Positions 9,068-17,632 of a stretch of DNA of 64,000 nucleotides are shown here, in pieces. The translations under genes were made by a program, and so were the position numbers. This stretch comes from Melghiribacillus thermohalophilus (GTDB lineage Bacteria; Bacillota; Bacilli; Bacillales; Alkalibacillaceae). Under the pieces are notes generated by a model. It saw only the letters and a list, made by a program, of their open reading frames with translations. It did not search any database and was not told the DNA's origin. Where the stretch lies: the NCBI RefSeq assembly GCF_004342905.1, contig NZ_SMAN01000009.1, forward strand, positions 1 to 64,000, in the 5' to 3' direction. Numbering within the stretch: the stretch's first letter is position 1; each line of letters opens with the position of its first letter.

Positions 9068-9561
9068 GATTCCTCTTCCTTTAATTTAGCATATTCGGCT
9101 ATTTCCTCTTTCAGTTTGAATGCAGTCGGTTCATCTAAGCCAGGAATCGTTTGGGATGAACCCATCGTTTCGACCTTTATAGACCGCAGTTTATACATTT
9201 TCATCAGCGGTCCCTGGGTCGATGAAACCGACTGAATCTTTGTAACAGGGATGGTTACCCATTCCTTTTTGATCACCCCATAAGAAAGGTACAAATATTC
9301 TGGATCGAGTCCATATCGCCAGCTTCGATATAAATATTTCGGTTCAAACAAATCCCAGATTGTCCCTAAAATCGTTAAAATAAGAAGAATGTGCAGGATC
9401 CACCCGACCCAATCAGGCCATTGAAAGTAGCCGTCTAACCAGTACAAAATCAACAGGACGATAAACCCGATGATATTTGTGATCATTTCAGATATTAGGC
9501 GGACCTTGATAAAATGTGGAGATATTGTATGTTTTAAATCTTTTTCATCCATTTGTACCAT
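9064..9561 (-). CDS. ydbS: YdbS-like membrane protein with one bPH2 domain
   Basis: A 165-residue protein with two transmembrane helices at about residues 25-70, followed by one bPH2 domain. That domain contains LYLSYGVIKKEWVTIPVTKIQSVSSTQGPLMKMY, which matches the repeat unit of the neighbouring YdbT-like protein. The stop overlaps the start of ydbT (ATGA), so the two are made together and probably form one membrane complex. An ATG five codons downstream could also serve as a start. Confidence 0.85.
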   Translation of the reverse strand: MVQMDEKDLKHTISPHFIKVRLISEMITNIIGFIVLLILYWLDGYFQWPDWVGWILHILLILTILGTIWDLFEPKYLYRSWRYGLDPEYLYLSYGVIKKEWVTIPVTKIQSVSSTQGPLMKMYKLRSIKVETMGSSQTIPGLDEPTAFKLKEEIAEYAKLKEEES

Positions 9562-9625
9562 CCTTTACTTTATCGCTAAAAAGTGTCAGATTTTCATCCC
9601 TGCACAGAAGATTAGTTGACACTCC

Positions 9626-9961
9626 TCATTTGCCAGATCGTTCATTCTTGTTAAATCGATTACCTGTATTTATATAAACCAGGGCAAACACTATCAAACC
9701 AAAAAACAGCACCATGCCAGCTATGAAAAGGATGTTTTGGCTGAATAGGTGGCCAAGAGCAAAAAGAAGCAGGCTACCGCTGATCCCAAACATGATTTTC
9801 CCCATGAATTTAGCAAGGGCAGTTTCATTATATTTCGCTTTTTCCTCTTCAGGCAACGTGTTATATCCTGCAATTAAAAACGCTCCTTTTCCTGCTGAAA
9901 ACACAAAGGCCAATGCCAAAAAAAGAAAGAAAATAATGGAATAGATGATGATTCCGATCAT
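9626..9961 (-). CDS. DUF3784 family membrane protein
   Basis: About 111 residues with three hydrophobic helices. The N-terminal helix is followed by SAGKGAFLIAGYNTLPEEEKAKYNE, the loop that marks the DUF3784 family; two more helices and a short basic tail follow (FNKNERSGK). The function is unknown. The ORF could begin at an ATG at 9979, but GGGAG lies eight bases before the ATG at 9961, which also removes a non-conserved-looking leader. It sits between ydbS and the M50-like gene on the same strand, with small gaps on both sides, so co-transcription is possible. Confidence 0.8.
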   Translation of the reverse strand: MIGIIIYSIIFFLFLALAFVFSAGKGAFLIAGYNTLPEEEKAKYNETALAKFMGKIMFGISGSLLLFALGHLFSQNILFIAGMVLFFGLIVFALVYINTGNRFNKNERSGK

Positions 9962-10003
9962 CTTTTCAGCTCCCTTCATCGAATTATGCTAAAGATCTTC
10001 CGG

Positions 10004-11200
10004 TTATGCTTCTAATGGGTTTAACCCAGTAATCTGTTCCATGATCTCTCCACCATACCACATAAACATGGCCAGAACAGCCAGAAGGGTCAGATAGAGG
10101 GTGAACCAGGTGATTTTGGTTCTCAGATCGGTCTGGTAATACGTTTTTAATTTCTGTAGCTCTTTCTCAATGGGGTTGAGGTCAAAGCCTTTCTCCATTG
10201 TCCGGTTTACTCTGGCTAAAATTTTTTCCCGGTACGCCTCTTTTCCCTCATCTAAAACGCCATCACCATCACTTTCACTGTTTACTTCGAGCAGCGAAAG
10301 AAAATCATCAAGCAATCGTTTTTGTTCCCGCATTGTATGGGTCTCAATATCCAGCTGCTTTTTATCCCGCCGTTTCCAGACCGCAAGATGATCCCGTTTT
10401 TCCTGCAATCTTTCAATTCTGGCATCGAGCCAGTTGTGATCCGTCTTTAAGGAATGATAGAGATATTCAATGGAATAGCCCGCATGGTTCATCATTCGCT
10501 TAGTCCAGCCCTCTATGTCGGTAATAGCTTTTTGAATGAGCGACTTTTCAAGGCGAAGGAGCTCGATCTTTGTCCCCTCTGTAAATCGGTTATACCAGGT
10601 GATGATTCCAAGAATCAGGATAAAAAACAAAAGGGGGTTTCCAAGTTTAATAGCTAAAACAAGAAGCACCACAAGTCCCAGCAGCCAGACTTTCGTGGAA
10701 AACGCTGTCACAATTCTCCCCCCATCCAGAGGGGAAACAGGAATAAGATTAAATAAATTGATAAACGCACCAAGATATATGATGAGAGCCCATAATGGAT
10801 CCCCAGTTTCATTGAAAAGAGGAATGGCTGGCAGAAATGATAATAGTCCTGCCAGGGGGCCGCCATAGGCAAGAAATGCTTCTGTTTTTGCATCTTTTAT
10901 CTGCTCTTCTTTGATTGATATAGCTGCTCCCACAAAAGGAATAAAGATCGCCGGAGAGGTCTCAATGCCCTTCATTTTTGCCGCCAGAAGATGCCCCATT
11001 TCGTGCACAAATATTAAATACACGACAGCCACAGCAAATTTCCATCCGAACAGTAATGCATAAGTTCCGAGCATAACCAACATAGATATTAATGTAGGAA
11101 TTTTCACCAGCTTTAACAGAGCCAGCACCCAGCTCAGTTTCGATCCGACAAAAACGAAGACCCCGGCAATTCCTGCTCCCCATTTCTTAATGTATTCCAT
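10004..11200 (-). CDS. Site-2 protease family (M50) membrane protein with long cytosolic tail
   Basis: About 398 residues. An N-terminal membrane domain carries the zinc motif HEMGH (residues 66-70), and the second metal-ligand motif PLDGGRIV follows in a later helix (NLFNLIPVSPLDGG), so the catalytic residues of an intramembrane metalloprotease are present. From about residue 220 onward is a long charged, helical, probably coiled-coil region (LQEKRDHLAVWKRRDKKQL). One more membrane helix lies near the C-terminus. The substrate is unknown. A GTG at 11209 is possible, but the GGGGGG motif fits the ATG at 11200 best. Confidence 0.82.
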   Translation of the reverse strand: MEYIKKWGAGIAGVFVFVGSKLSWVLALLKLVKIPTLISMLVMLGTYALLFGWKFAVAVVYLIFVHEMGHLLAAKMKGIETSPAIFIPFVGAAISIKEEQIKDAKTEAFLAYGGPLAGLLSFLPAIPLFNETGDPLWALIIYLGAFINLFNLIPVSPLDGGRIVTAFSTKVWLLGLVVLLVLAIKLGNPLLFFILILGIITWYNRFTEGTKIELLRLEKSLIQKAITDIEGWTKRMMNHAGYSIEYLYHSLKTDHNWLDARIERLQEKRDHLAVWKRRDKKQLDIETHTMREQKRLLDDFLSLLEVNSESDGDGVLDEGKEAYREKILARVNRTMEKGFDLNPIEKELQKLKTYYQTDLRTKITWFTLYLTLLAVLAMFMWYGGEIMEQITGLNPLEA

Positions 11201-11412
11201 AATGAACACCCCCCTGAAATATCATAAGGCTGTCCATGATAACCTATAGATGTGTTGATCAGACCGTTTGTTCAATATCTACGTTTCTCATGGAAAAATG
11301 TTTCATTTCTGAGAGTGGCCTTTTTTTCGGAATCATCTGTTTTTTCTAAAATATTGTTATAATGAAATCATATGAGGTTATTCATTATGATTAAAGCAGG
11401 GGGAGTTTCAGA

Positions 11413-12567
11413 ATGAGAGAAGTTGTTATCGTCGAAGCGGTCAGAACTCCAGTCGGGCGCCGCAATGGTCTGTTGAGCCATATCCGCCCAGATGATCTTG
11501 CCGCTTTAACCTTACAAGAGCTGGTTAATCGAGCCGGGATTGACCCCGGACTTGTGGAGGATGTCATCATGGGTTGCGTCAGTCAGGTTGGTGAACAGGC
11601 AGCAGACATTGGAAGGCTGGCTGCCCTAATTGCCGGATTTCCAATTGAAGTTCCGGGAACAACCATTGACCGTCAGTGCGGTTCTAGCCAGCAGGCCGTC
11701 CATTTTGCAGCTCAGGCCATTTTAAGCGGTGATATGGATGTCGTCATTGCTGCCGGGGTGGAAAGCATGTCCCGAGTTCCTATTGGCTCTAATATGAATG
11801 GGGCTTCATTCAGCCCTGCATTAACTGAAAAATATGAAATGATTCACCAGGGACTCTCTGCGGAGCGGATAGCCGAAAAATGGGGGTTTTCCCGGGAGCA
11901 GCTGGATGAATTTTCGTATCACAGTCATCAGAAAGCCATTCGTGCTCAGGATGAAGGACGTTTTGAAAGGGAGATGTTCCCAATTGAAGTGACCCTGCCA
12001 GACGGCAGCAAGGAAACAATCCGAGATGACGAAGGACCCCGGCGAAACACGTCCGTAGAAGTTCTTGGTCAATTAAATCCTTCATTTAAAGAAGATGGTG
12101 TGATACATGCCGGCAATGCCAGCCAGATCAGTGATGGAGCTGCAGCCATTCTGTTAATGTCCAGGGAAAAAGCAGAAGAGCTGGGACTAAAACCCCGCTT
12201 CCGTGTAACGGCCCGAACAGTGGTTGGCTCCGATCCAACGTTGATGCTAACCGGACCCATCCCTGCAACCAAAAAGGTCCTTCAAAAAGCTGGCCTGACC
12301 ATTGATGATATTGATTTATTTGAGGTGAACGAAGCCTTTGCCCCTGTTCCGATGGCCTGGCTGAAAGAAACTGGTGCAGCCCCTGAAAAATTAAATCCAA
12401 ATGGCGGGGCAATTGCCTTAGGTCATCCACTGGGGGCCAGCGGGGCTAAGTTGATGACCACCTTAATCCATGAACTGGAGAGAACTGGAGGACGCTACGG
12501 CTTACAAACCATGTGTGAAGGACACGGAATGGCCAATGCAACCATCATCGAGAGAATAGATTCATAA
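11413..12567 (+). CDS. Thiolase family acyltransferase (acetyl-CoA acetyltransferase type)
   Basis: A 384-residue thiolase. Acyl-carrying Cys89 lies in [10 protein letters not shown], the substrate-pocket motif is NEAFAPVP, the catalytic His is in [14 protein letters not shown], and the second active-site Cys is near residue 368 in MCEGHGMA. That last motif differs from the common CIGGG form and is nearer to the thiolases of lipid and steroid degradation. It cleaves or condenses 3-ketoacyl-CoA. A -10-like TATAAT lies at 11358-11363, and GGGGGAG precedes the ATG. The short-chain dehydrogenase that follows 43 bp downstream would make its substrate, so the two form a beta-oxidation-type operon. 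Confidence 0.9.
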   Translation: MREVVIVEAVRTPVGRRNGLLSHIRPDDLAALTLQELVNRAGIDPGLVEDVIMGCVSQVGEQAADIGRLAALIAGFPIEVPGTTIDRQCGSSQQAVHFAAQAILSGDMDVVIAAGVESMSRVPIGSNMNGASFSPALTEKYEMIHQGLSAERIAEKWGFSREQLDEFSYHSHQKAIRAQDEGRFEREMFPIEVTLPDGSKETIRDDEGPRRNTSVEVLGQLNPSFKEDGVIHAGNASQISDGAAAILLMSREKAEELGLKPRFRVTARTVVGSDPTLMLTGPIPATKKVLQKAGLTIDDIDLFEVNEAFAPVPMAWLKETGAAPEKLNPNGGAIALGHPLGASGAKLMTTLIHELERTGGRYGLQTMCEGHGMANATIIERIDS

Positions 12568-12595
12568 TCATGGATCCATTACACTTAATGGAATG

Positions 12596-12602
12596 AAGGA
12601 GG
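12596..12602 (+). promoter_or_regulatory. Ribosome binding site pointing to a CTG start
   Basis: AAGGAGG is a near-perfect Shine-Dalgarno sequence. It lies inside the longest ATG reading of the dehydrogenase gene and eight bases before the CTG codon at 12611; no ATG, GTG or TTG is in frame at the right distance. Confidence 0.65.
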
Positions 12603-12610
12603 AGATTCTT

Positions 12611-13378
12611 CTGAATATCCAGAATCGAGTCGGCTTTGTAACTGGAGGTGCATCCGGCCTTGGTGAAGCGACCGCGAGAAAGCTGATCAGTGAAGGGGCA
12701 AAAGTAATCATCGCTGACCTTCAGGAAGAGAAAGGCCAGGCACTTGCTGAGGAACTGGGTGACGATGCCCTTTTTGTAAAAACCGATGTCACCGACGAAA
12801 CAAGCGTTAAACAAGCCGTAAAAACGGCAGCTGAAAAATGGGGCGGTGTGCATATTGTGGTCAACTGTGCAGGAATAGCTGCTGCCCAAAAAACGATCAG
12901 CTCAAAAGGCCCCCATGATCTCGGGATCTTCCAGAAGGTCATTCAGGTCAACTTAATCGGCACCTTTAATGTGATTCGCCTAACTGCTGAACAAATGTCT
13001 GCTCATGAGGACGGCGATCATGGTGAAAAAGGGGTGATCATTAATACCGCTTCCGTAGCCGCATTTGAAGGTCAGATAGGTCAGGCAGCCTACAGTGCAT
13101 CTAAAGGCGGTATTGTGGGAATGACCCTGCCTATTGCCCGGGATCTTGCGCAACATGGTATACGGGTGATGACCATAGCTCCCGGACTGTTTGACACTCC
13201 ACTGTTTGAGTCCCTTCCTGAAAAAGCTCGGGAAGCTTTAGGGGCAATGGTGCCATTTCCTTCAAGGCTCGGCGATCCATCCGAATATGCACAGCTGGTA
13301 AAAAGTATTGTTGAAAACCCAATGCTGAATGGAGAAATCATCCGTCTGGACGGTGCCATACGCATGCAGCCAAAGTAA
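12611..13378 (+). CDS. Short-chain dehydrogenase, 3-hydroxyacyl-CoA dehydrogenase type 2-like
   Basis: A 255-residue Rossmann-fold NAD(H) enzyme. The cofactor motif is [11 protein letters not shown] at the N-terminus, followed by NCAG near residue 85 and the catalytic YSASK in [13 protein letters not shown]. The ending [15 protein letters not shown] and the segment [15 protein letters not shown] match the HSD17B10/type 2 hydroxyacyl-CoA dehydrogenase group, which oxidises short or branched 3-hydroxyacyl-CoA. Start choice: an ATG at 12593 lacks a ribosome binding site, whereas AAGGAGG precedes CTG 12611 and gives the family-like N-terminus [13 protein letters not shown]. It follows the thiolase gene, and a strong terminator lies just downstream. 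Confidence 0.85.
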   Translation: MNIQNRVGFVTGGASGLGEATARKLISEGAKVIIADLQEEKGQALAEELGDDALFVKTDVTDETSVKQAVKTAAEKWGGVHIVVNCAGIAAAQKTISSKGPHDLGIFQKVIQVNLIGTFNVIRLTAEQMSAHEDGDHGEKGVIINTASVAAFEGQIGQAAYSASKGGIVGMTLPIARDLAQHGIRVMTIAPGLFDTPLFESLPEKAREALGAMVPFPSRLGDPSEYAQLVKSIVENPMLNGEIIRLDGAIRMQPK

Positions 13379-13398
13379 TTGACCTTTTTCAGTTAACA

Positions 13399-13437
13399 GG
13401 CCCGCTTCTATCCTTTATGGATAAACGCGGGCCTTTT
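13399..13437 (+). terminator. Terminator after thiolase-dehydrogenase operon
   Basis: GGCCCGC and GCGGGCC pair around a loop and are followed by TTTT. Confidence 0.85.
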
Positions 13438-13548
13438 CAGTGTTTAGAAAACAAATTTTTTCATTGTGATTATGAGACTTTTGAACCTTTTACCTTTTCA
13501 AAGCATATTATTGGTGAGTTTAATAAAAATGGGAAAGGAAGAGTTCAG

Positions 13549-14394
13549 ATGAAACATATATCGAGAGAAAAAGCAGAAAAACTTTTCTCCTGGTATTCAG
13601 GCTATGTGTTTAAAACCGTTTTTCTGCTCTGTAAATCAAAAGAACTGGCAGAAGATGTCACACAAGAAACGTTTATTAAAATCTTCCAAAAGTATCATCT
13701 ATATAATTCTGAGAAACCCCTTAAACCCTGGATTTATAAAGTCGCTTTAAATACGTTAAGAGCTGAAATACGAAAAAGAAAATGGCTTACCTTATCACCC
13801 GATATAGCAGAGTATCAAAAAGATCCGAATAATACCGAAAATGAAGTTATTAGGAAAGAATATCAAGAATTGATAAATGAAGCGATTCAATCATTATCGT
13901 ACAAATACCGAGAAATTTTGATCCTCTACTACTATAATGAATTTACTCATAAAGAAATTGCAGAGATTTTATCTATCCCTATTGGAACATGTAAATCACG
14001 GCTGCATTATGCCCATAAAAAACTCTATGATACTTCTAATGTTCAAAAGTTTATAAAAGGAGTAAATGGTATAGGAAACAGCGAGTTTGCAGCATACTGG
14101 GATATTTTCCATAAAGGTGACGAATGGGTATATGCCAGACAAAATTTAGATCCACGATCAGAAAGAATCTTAGATGAGGAAGAAATGAAAACCACTTTTA
14201 ATCTTCCAGAAAACTCAAAAGTCATTCCCTTGACGAAAAAAGATGGAATTGCCATTTTGACCGATCTTGGAAAATATGGAAAGAAAATTGACATGCTCGT
14301 TAGAAACAACAAAAATCAGGTTATTTATTTTGAGATCCGAGGAAATATAAAAGAAGACCGTTTAATTGAATTAGCTCGTGCCTATCGGGAATAA
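13549..14394 (+). CDS. ECF sigma factor with unusual C-terminal domain
   Basis: About 281 residues. The first 165 are a standard ECF sigma-70 factor: region 2 with EDVTQETFIKIFQKY and KPWIYKVALNT, and region 4 with LSYKYREILILYYYNEFTHKEIAEILSIPIGTCKSRLHYAHKKL. A further 115 residues follow with no membrane helix, ending VIYFEIRGNIKEDRLIELARAY. That end resembles the C-terminal DUF4367-like domain of some membrane-bound anti-sigma or lipoproteins (my comparison, from memory). The ATG at 13549 has AAAGGAAG upstream; an in-frame ATG at 13417 would fall within the previous terminator. No separate anti-sigma gene follows. A TGAACC motif at 13482-13487 could be part of a self-controlled promoter. 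Target genes unknown. Confidence 0.85.
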   Translation: MKHISREKAEKLFSWYSGYVFKTVFLLCKSKELAEDVTQETFIKIFQKYHLYNSEKPLKPWIYKVALNTLRAEIRKRKWLTLSPDIAEYQKDPNNTENEVIRKEYQELINEAIQSLSYKYREILILYYYNEFTHKEIAEILSIPIGTCKSRLHYAHKKLYDTSNVQKFIKGVNGIGNSEFAAYWDIFHKGDEWVYARQNLDPRSERILDEEEMKTTFNLPENSKVIPLTKKDGIAILTDLGKYGKKIDMLVRNNKNQVIYFEIRGNIKEDRLIELARAYRE

Positions 14395-14418
14395 AATGGT
14401 TTTAATAAAAAAATGATT

Positions 14419-14461
14419 AAGGGCCCTCCATTAAGTCATATTCATTAATTGAGTGGCCCTT
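14419..14461 (+). terminator. Possible terminator after ECF sigma gene
   Basis: AAGGGCC and GGCCCTT flank an A/T-rich loop just downstream of the stop. The T-run after it is interrupted, so its efficiency is uncertain. Confidence 0.5.
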
Positions 14462-14578
14462 TAGTGCCTCTTTTTTACTATTTGAACATTTATCCCAGGA
14501 AAAGTGATTTCATTTATGAACAGCTATGAAAATGATAAAAACTACACAGGTTACTCTGGATAAAATCCATTTCTTTAA

Positions 14579-15724
14579 TTATTTTATAACTCCTTTTTTC
14601 TTCCATTCATCTATTTTTTTTCGTTCCACTTTTAAGAGTCTGGTTAAAATCTCTTCTGTATGTTCCCCCGGTTCTGGTAAAGGTACTATATTCCCTTGTA
14701 TTTGGTTTTCGCTGAAAAAAGTCCTGACAAAAGGGGTGCTGTCTTTAAAGTGGATGAGTTGACGTTCCTGTATATATGAACTGTGGGTTATTTCATTGAC
14801 ATCAAGGACAGGAAACAAACAGCAGTCGTGCTTTAATCCAAAATCTGTCCACTCTTTTTGTGTACGGCTTAAAAAAAGTCTTTTGACTTCCTGATAAAGT
14901 GGGTCTTCGATTCCCATGTGATCAGGATAAGCTCTCACCCAATCTGGCTTTCCTGCAGCCTCACAAAAATTTTTCCAGAATTTATACTCCAGAGCAGCCA
15001 GACTCATGTACCTTCCATCTTTTGTTTCATAGATATGATAGTGAATAAAAGACCCATCCAGAATTGGAACACCATGTTTGTTTCCCGACAAATGGGAGAT
15101 CATCACATGGCTGTTCATCATAGACACCATTACATCTGAAAGAGCCAGGTCAATATATGTCCCCTTTCCCGTTTCCCCCTTCTGCACCAGGGCGGCCAGA
15201 ATGGCTTCACTGGCAGCAATCCCTCCGATTAAATCAGCAAATGGTATACTGGGATGAACAGGCTTTCCATGTTGATCCCTCAATTGATCCAGAGTTCCGC
15301 TCAGGGCAACATAATTTAGATCATGACTTCCCAGATGGGCCATGGAATTTTTCTGTCCGAAACCAGTTAAAGACAGATAAATAATGTTTTCGTTGCAAGT
15401 TTTCACCTGTTCGTAATCCAGGCCTAATCGTTTCATAACACCTGGCCGAAAGCTTTCCATCACTACATCAGATTGTTCTATCAGCTGTCTGGCAATCCTT
15501 TGTCCTTCATCTGTTTTTAAATTGAGGGTCATGCTTTTTTTGTTTCGATTGTTTGCTGTATATAAAGGCGAATGTCCATGAATGGTCATATATTTGGCCG
15601 GGTCACCGTTTAAGGGTTCAATTTTAATCACTTCTGCTCCATATTCGGCTAATCTCAAGGATGCAAAAGGACCCGGAAGATATTGGGTAAAATCTAGAAT
15701 GCGAATACCTTGCAGCATCTTCAT
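14579..15724 (-). CDS. CaiB/BaiF family CoA-transferase
   Basis: A 381-residue class III CoA-transferase or alpha-methylacyl-CoA racemase relative. The N-terminus LQGIRILDFTQYLPGPFASLRLAEYGAEVIKIEP is the family signature. YTANNRNKKSMTLNLKTDEG and LGLDYEQVKTCNENIIYLSLTGFG follow, and the catalytic Asp lies in DLALSDVMVSM. Family members swap CoA between carboxylic acids or racemise 2-methylacyl-CoA; the exact reaction is unclear. It lies 17 bp downstream of the remains of an acyl-CoA dehydrogenase gene on the same strand, so it was probably the second gene of an acyl-CoA degradation operon. Confidence 0.88.
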   Translation of the reverse strand: MKMLQGIRILDFTQYLPGPFASLRLAEYGAEVIKIEPLNGDPAKYMTIHGHSPLYTANNRNKKSMTLNLKTDEGQRIARQLIEQSDVVMESFRPGVMKRLGLDYEQVKTCNENIIYLSLTGFGQKNSMAHLGSHDLNYVALSGTLDQLRDQHGKPVHPSIPFADLIGGIAASEAILAALVQKGETGKGTYIDLALSDVMVSMMNSHVMISHLSGNKHGVPILDGSFIHYHIYETKDGRYMSLAALEYKFWKNFCEAAGKPDWVRAYPDHMGIEDPLYQEVKRLFLSRTQKEWTDFGLKHDCCLFPVLDVNEITHSSYIQERQLIHFKDSTPFVRTFFSENQIQGNIVPLPEPGEHTEEILTRLLKVERKKIDEWKKKGVIK

Positions 15725-15741
15725 GCCCTCTTTCTATCAGA

Positions 15742-15914
15742 TTATTTTAATAGAATTCTGGCATTAATATTTTTCATCATTTCATTGGATCCGGCGTAAA
15801 TAGAAGCAACAGGTGTGTCACGGAAACGCCTGGCTATCGGATATTCTTCCATGTAGACTTTTTTACAGCATCACGGAACATATGATGTTCATCTGTTAAG
15901 TACCGGGCTGTCAT
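15742..15914 (-). pseudogene. Acyl-CoA dehydrogenase reduced to its two ends by internal deletion
   Basis: The minus strand begins with a good ribosome binding site (AAGGGGGG) and ATG. It encodes MTARYLTDEHHMFRDAVKK, a typical acyl-CoA dehydrogenase N-terminus, which then runs to a stop. In another frame directly after the junction it encodes MEEYPIARRFRDTPVASIY followed by AGSNEMMKNINARILLK, the typical C-terminus carrying the (Y)RD and catalytic-loop region. About 1 kb of central coding sequence is missing, and the two ends are out of frame, so no function is possible. It would have been the first gene before the CoA-transferase gene. Confidence 0.85.
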
Positions 15915-16234
15915 GGCTTATCCCCCCTTATAGGTATGGAATGCCAGAAGTATAGATGAATGGCATTTCAACTGACTGAATGTTCACTCACTTTCAAACC
16001 TTTCTCAACCCGAAAATAACACATAATTTTCTGAAAGTAAATAATATTGAAACGTTAATTCTCAAACCATTTTATGTTTCGCGACTTATCATTATCGAAG
16101 ATATCCACTCAAAAATGTTCAGCAATTTTCTTAAAGTTTTGTTTTTATTGATCTTCATTTTTCCTTTACAATAAAGGAGCATCATCTTTATTTATTTTCT
16201 GTGGACGATAAACGGGAATGAAAGGGGAAACCAT
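15915..16234. other. Intergenic region, acyl-CoA remnant to grpB-family gene
   Basis: Apart from the possible FadR-type box, this A/T-rich stretch shows no protein I can support. The 64-codon frame at 15980-16174 has no ribosome binding site and overlaps that box. A ribosome binding site for the downstream gene is present (GAAAGGGG). Confidence 0.5.
15977..15994. promoter_or_regulatory. Possible FadR-type operator
   Basis: TGAATGTTCACTCACTTT lies 63 bp upstream of the broken acyl-CoA dehydrogenase start. It resembles the B. subtilis FadR box (TGAATGAnTAnTCATTCA) at 11 of about 15 fixed positions. This fits control of fatty-acid oxidation genes, but the right half is imperfect. Confidence 0.35.
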
Positions 16235-16768
16235 ATGCGCAAAGTCGAAGTTGCACCGTATGATGACAATTGGAAATTAATCTTTATTCAAGAAGCCAAT
16301 ATTATCAAAAATGTATTGAAACAGGAAATCATTCGAATCGATCATATTGGAAGTACAGCCATCCCAGGAATTCATGCAAAACCAATCATTGATATAATGG
16401 GGGAGGTTAGGAAGATCGAGCGGGTGGACCATTATCATCAAGAGATGAAGAAACTAGGATATGAAGCCAAAGGGGAGAATGGTATTCCGGGACGGCGATT
16501 TTTTATTAAAGGCGGAGATGAACGCACCCATCATGTTCACATCTTTCAGACTGGCAGCGTAGAAATTGAACGGCATCTGGCTTTTCGGGATTATTTAATT
16601 GCCCACCCCGAAGAAGCCCAGAAATACAGTGAATTAAAACAGCACCTTGCAAAACAGTTTCCAGCAGATATTGAGAGTTATATAGAAGGCAAAGATGCAT
16701 TTGTAAAAGAAATGAACCGAAAAGCGATGATATGGAAACGAAATCAGACGATCAAGAAAAAACCTTAG
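16235..16768 (+). CDS. GrpB family protein (UPF0157, nucleotidyltransferase fold)
   Basis: A 177-residue protein of the UPF0157/GrpB family. The signatures are HIGSTAIPGIHAKPIIDIMGEV (a nucleotidyltransferase-like GSxxxxG...D pattern), RTHHVHIFQTGS, and RHLAFRDYLIAHPEEAQKYSELK. Members are predicted nucleotidyltransferases, and some are fused to dephospho-CoA kinase; the substrate is not known. ATG with GAAAGGGG upstream. It is a single gene converging on the siderophore operon; the stop lies inside the shared terminator stem. Confidence 0.87.
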   Translation: MRKVEVAPYDDNWKLIFIQEANIIKNVLKQEIIRIDHIGSTAIPGIHAKPIIDIMGEVRKIERVDHYHQEMKKLGYEAKGENGIPGRRFFIKGGDERTHHVHIFQTGSVEIERHLAFRDYLIAHPEEAQKYSELKQHLAKQFPADIESYIEGKDAFVKEMNRKAMIWKRNQTIKKKP

Positions 16769-16793
16769 CCCTGTTTTATTCAGGAACTAAGGT
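16761..16793. terminator. Bidirectional terminator between GrpB-family and siderophore ATPase genes
   Basis: AACCTTAG and CTAAGGTT pair, with an inner CTG/CAG. The stem covers the stop of the plus-strand gene and ends close to the minus-strand stop. Confidence 0.75.
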
Positions 16794-17621
16794 TGCTTTT
16801 CTCTGTTTTTCGGTGAATTTCTTTTCCTTTAGGAGTTGGCGGCCTTTGCCATGGGGAACACAGAGAGGGGTTCCGAAAATAGGATCCATGTGGATGTCAC
16901 AGGAAAGGCCGAACACATCCTCTACCATTTTTTTCGTTACGATATCTTCCGGTGCCCCCTGACTGTAAATATTCCGGTCATGTACTGCTACCATGTGGTC
17001 TGCATAACGGCAGGCTAAATTGAGATCATGGAGAACCATTACAATCGTTCTTTTTTCGACCCGATTTAAGGAAAACAGCAAATCTAACACATCAATCTGA
17101 TGGGATAAGTCAAGATATGTGGTTGGTTCATCCAGCAATATCGTATCCGTTCCCTGCGCCAGTGTCATCGCAATCCATGCCCGCTGTCTTTGCCCTCCTG
17201 ACAGGGCATCTACCGGCCGGTCATGGAAGTCCGTCATACTGGTCGCCCTCAGGGCATGCTTCACCGCTTCTTCATCCTCTTTTGACCATTGCTTCAGCCA
17301 GCTTTGATGAGGATATCGCCCCTGTTTCACCAGCTGGTAAACCGTCAGTCCTTCAGGAGATTCCGGTGACTGGGGCAAAATCGCTAATTTTTTGGCCACT
17401 TCTTTTGTCGATAGTTTTAAAATCTCATGCCCATCCAGAAGTACACTTCCCCTTTCAGGTTTCAATAGCCGGGCTAAAGACCGGAGAATGGTGGACTTTC
17501 CTGAACCATTGCTGCCAATGAAAACGGTTATTTTCCCCTCAGGGACAGACAAATTCAAATCACTGATGATCGGTTCCTTTCCATAGGAAAGGGTCAATTC
17601 ATTTGTTTGTAAACTTCCCAT
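16776..17621 (-). CDS. yusV: Iron-siderophore ABC transporter ATP-binding protein
   Basis: A 281-residue FecE/FhuC-type ATPase. Walker A is GSNGSGKST (about residues 33-41), the Q-loop is at LAILPQSPE, the signature is LSGGQRQRAW, and Walker B is ILLDEPTTYLDL, with switch His in VLHDLNLACRYAD. It powers uptake through the two permeases encoded just upstream (gap 11 bp). B. subtilis uses YusV as ATPase for YfiYZ-YfhA from a separate locus; here an ATPase of this type is in the same operon. The symbol is by similarity and could equally be written fecE-like. Confidence 0.85.
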   Translation of the reverse strand: MGSLQTNELTLSYGKEPIISDLNLSVPEGKITVFIGSNGSGKSTILRSLARLLKPERGSVLLDGHEILKLSTKEVAKKLAILPQSPESPEGLTVYQLVKQGRYPHQSWLKQWSKEDEEAVKHALRATSMTDFHDRPVDALSGGQRQRAWIAMTLAQGTDTILLDEPTTYLDLSHQIDVLDLLFSLNRVEKRTIVMVLHDLNLACRYADHMVAVHDRNIYSQGAPEDIVTKKMVEDVFGLSCDIHMDPIFGTPLCVPHGKGRQLLKEKKFTEKQRKATLVPE

Positions 17622-17632
17622 GCAAAACCCTC

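Noticed and set aside
15980-16174. A 64-codon hydrophobic open frame between the dehydrogenase remnant and the GrpB-family gene
   Set aside because: No ribosome binding site, overlaps the probable operator, and the composition simply reflects A/T-rich DNA.
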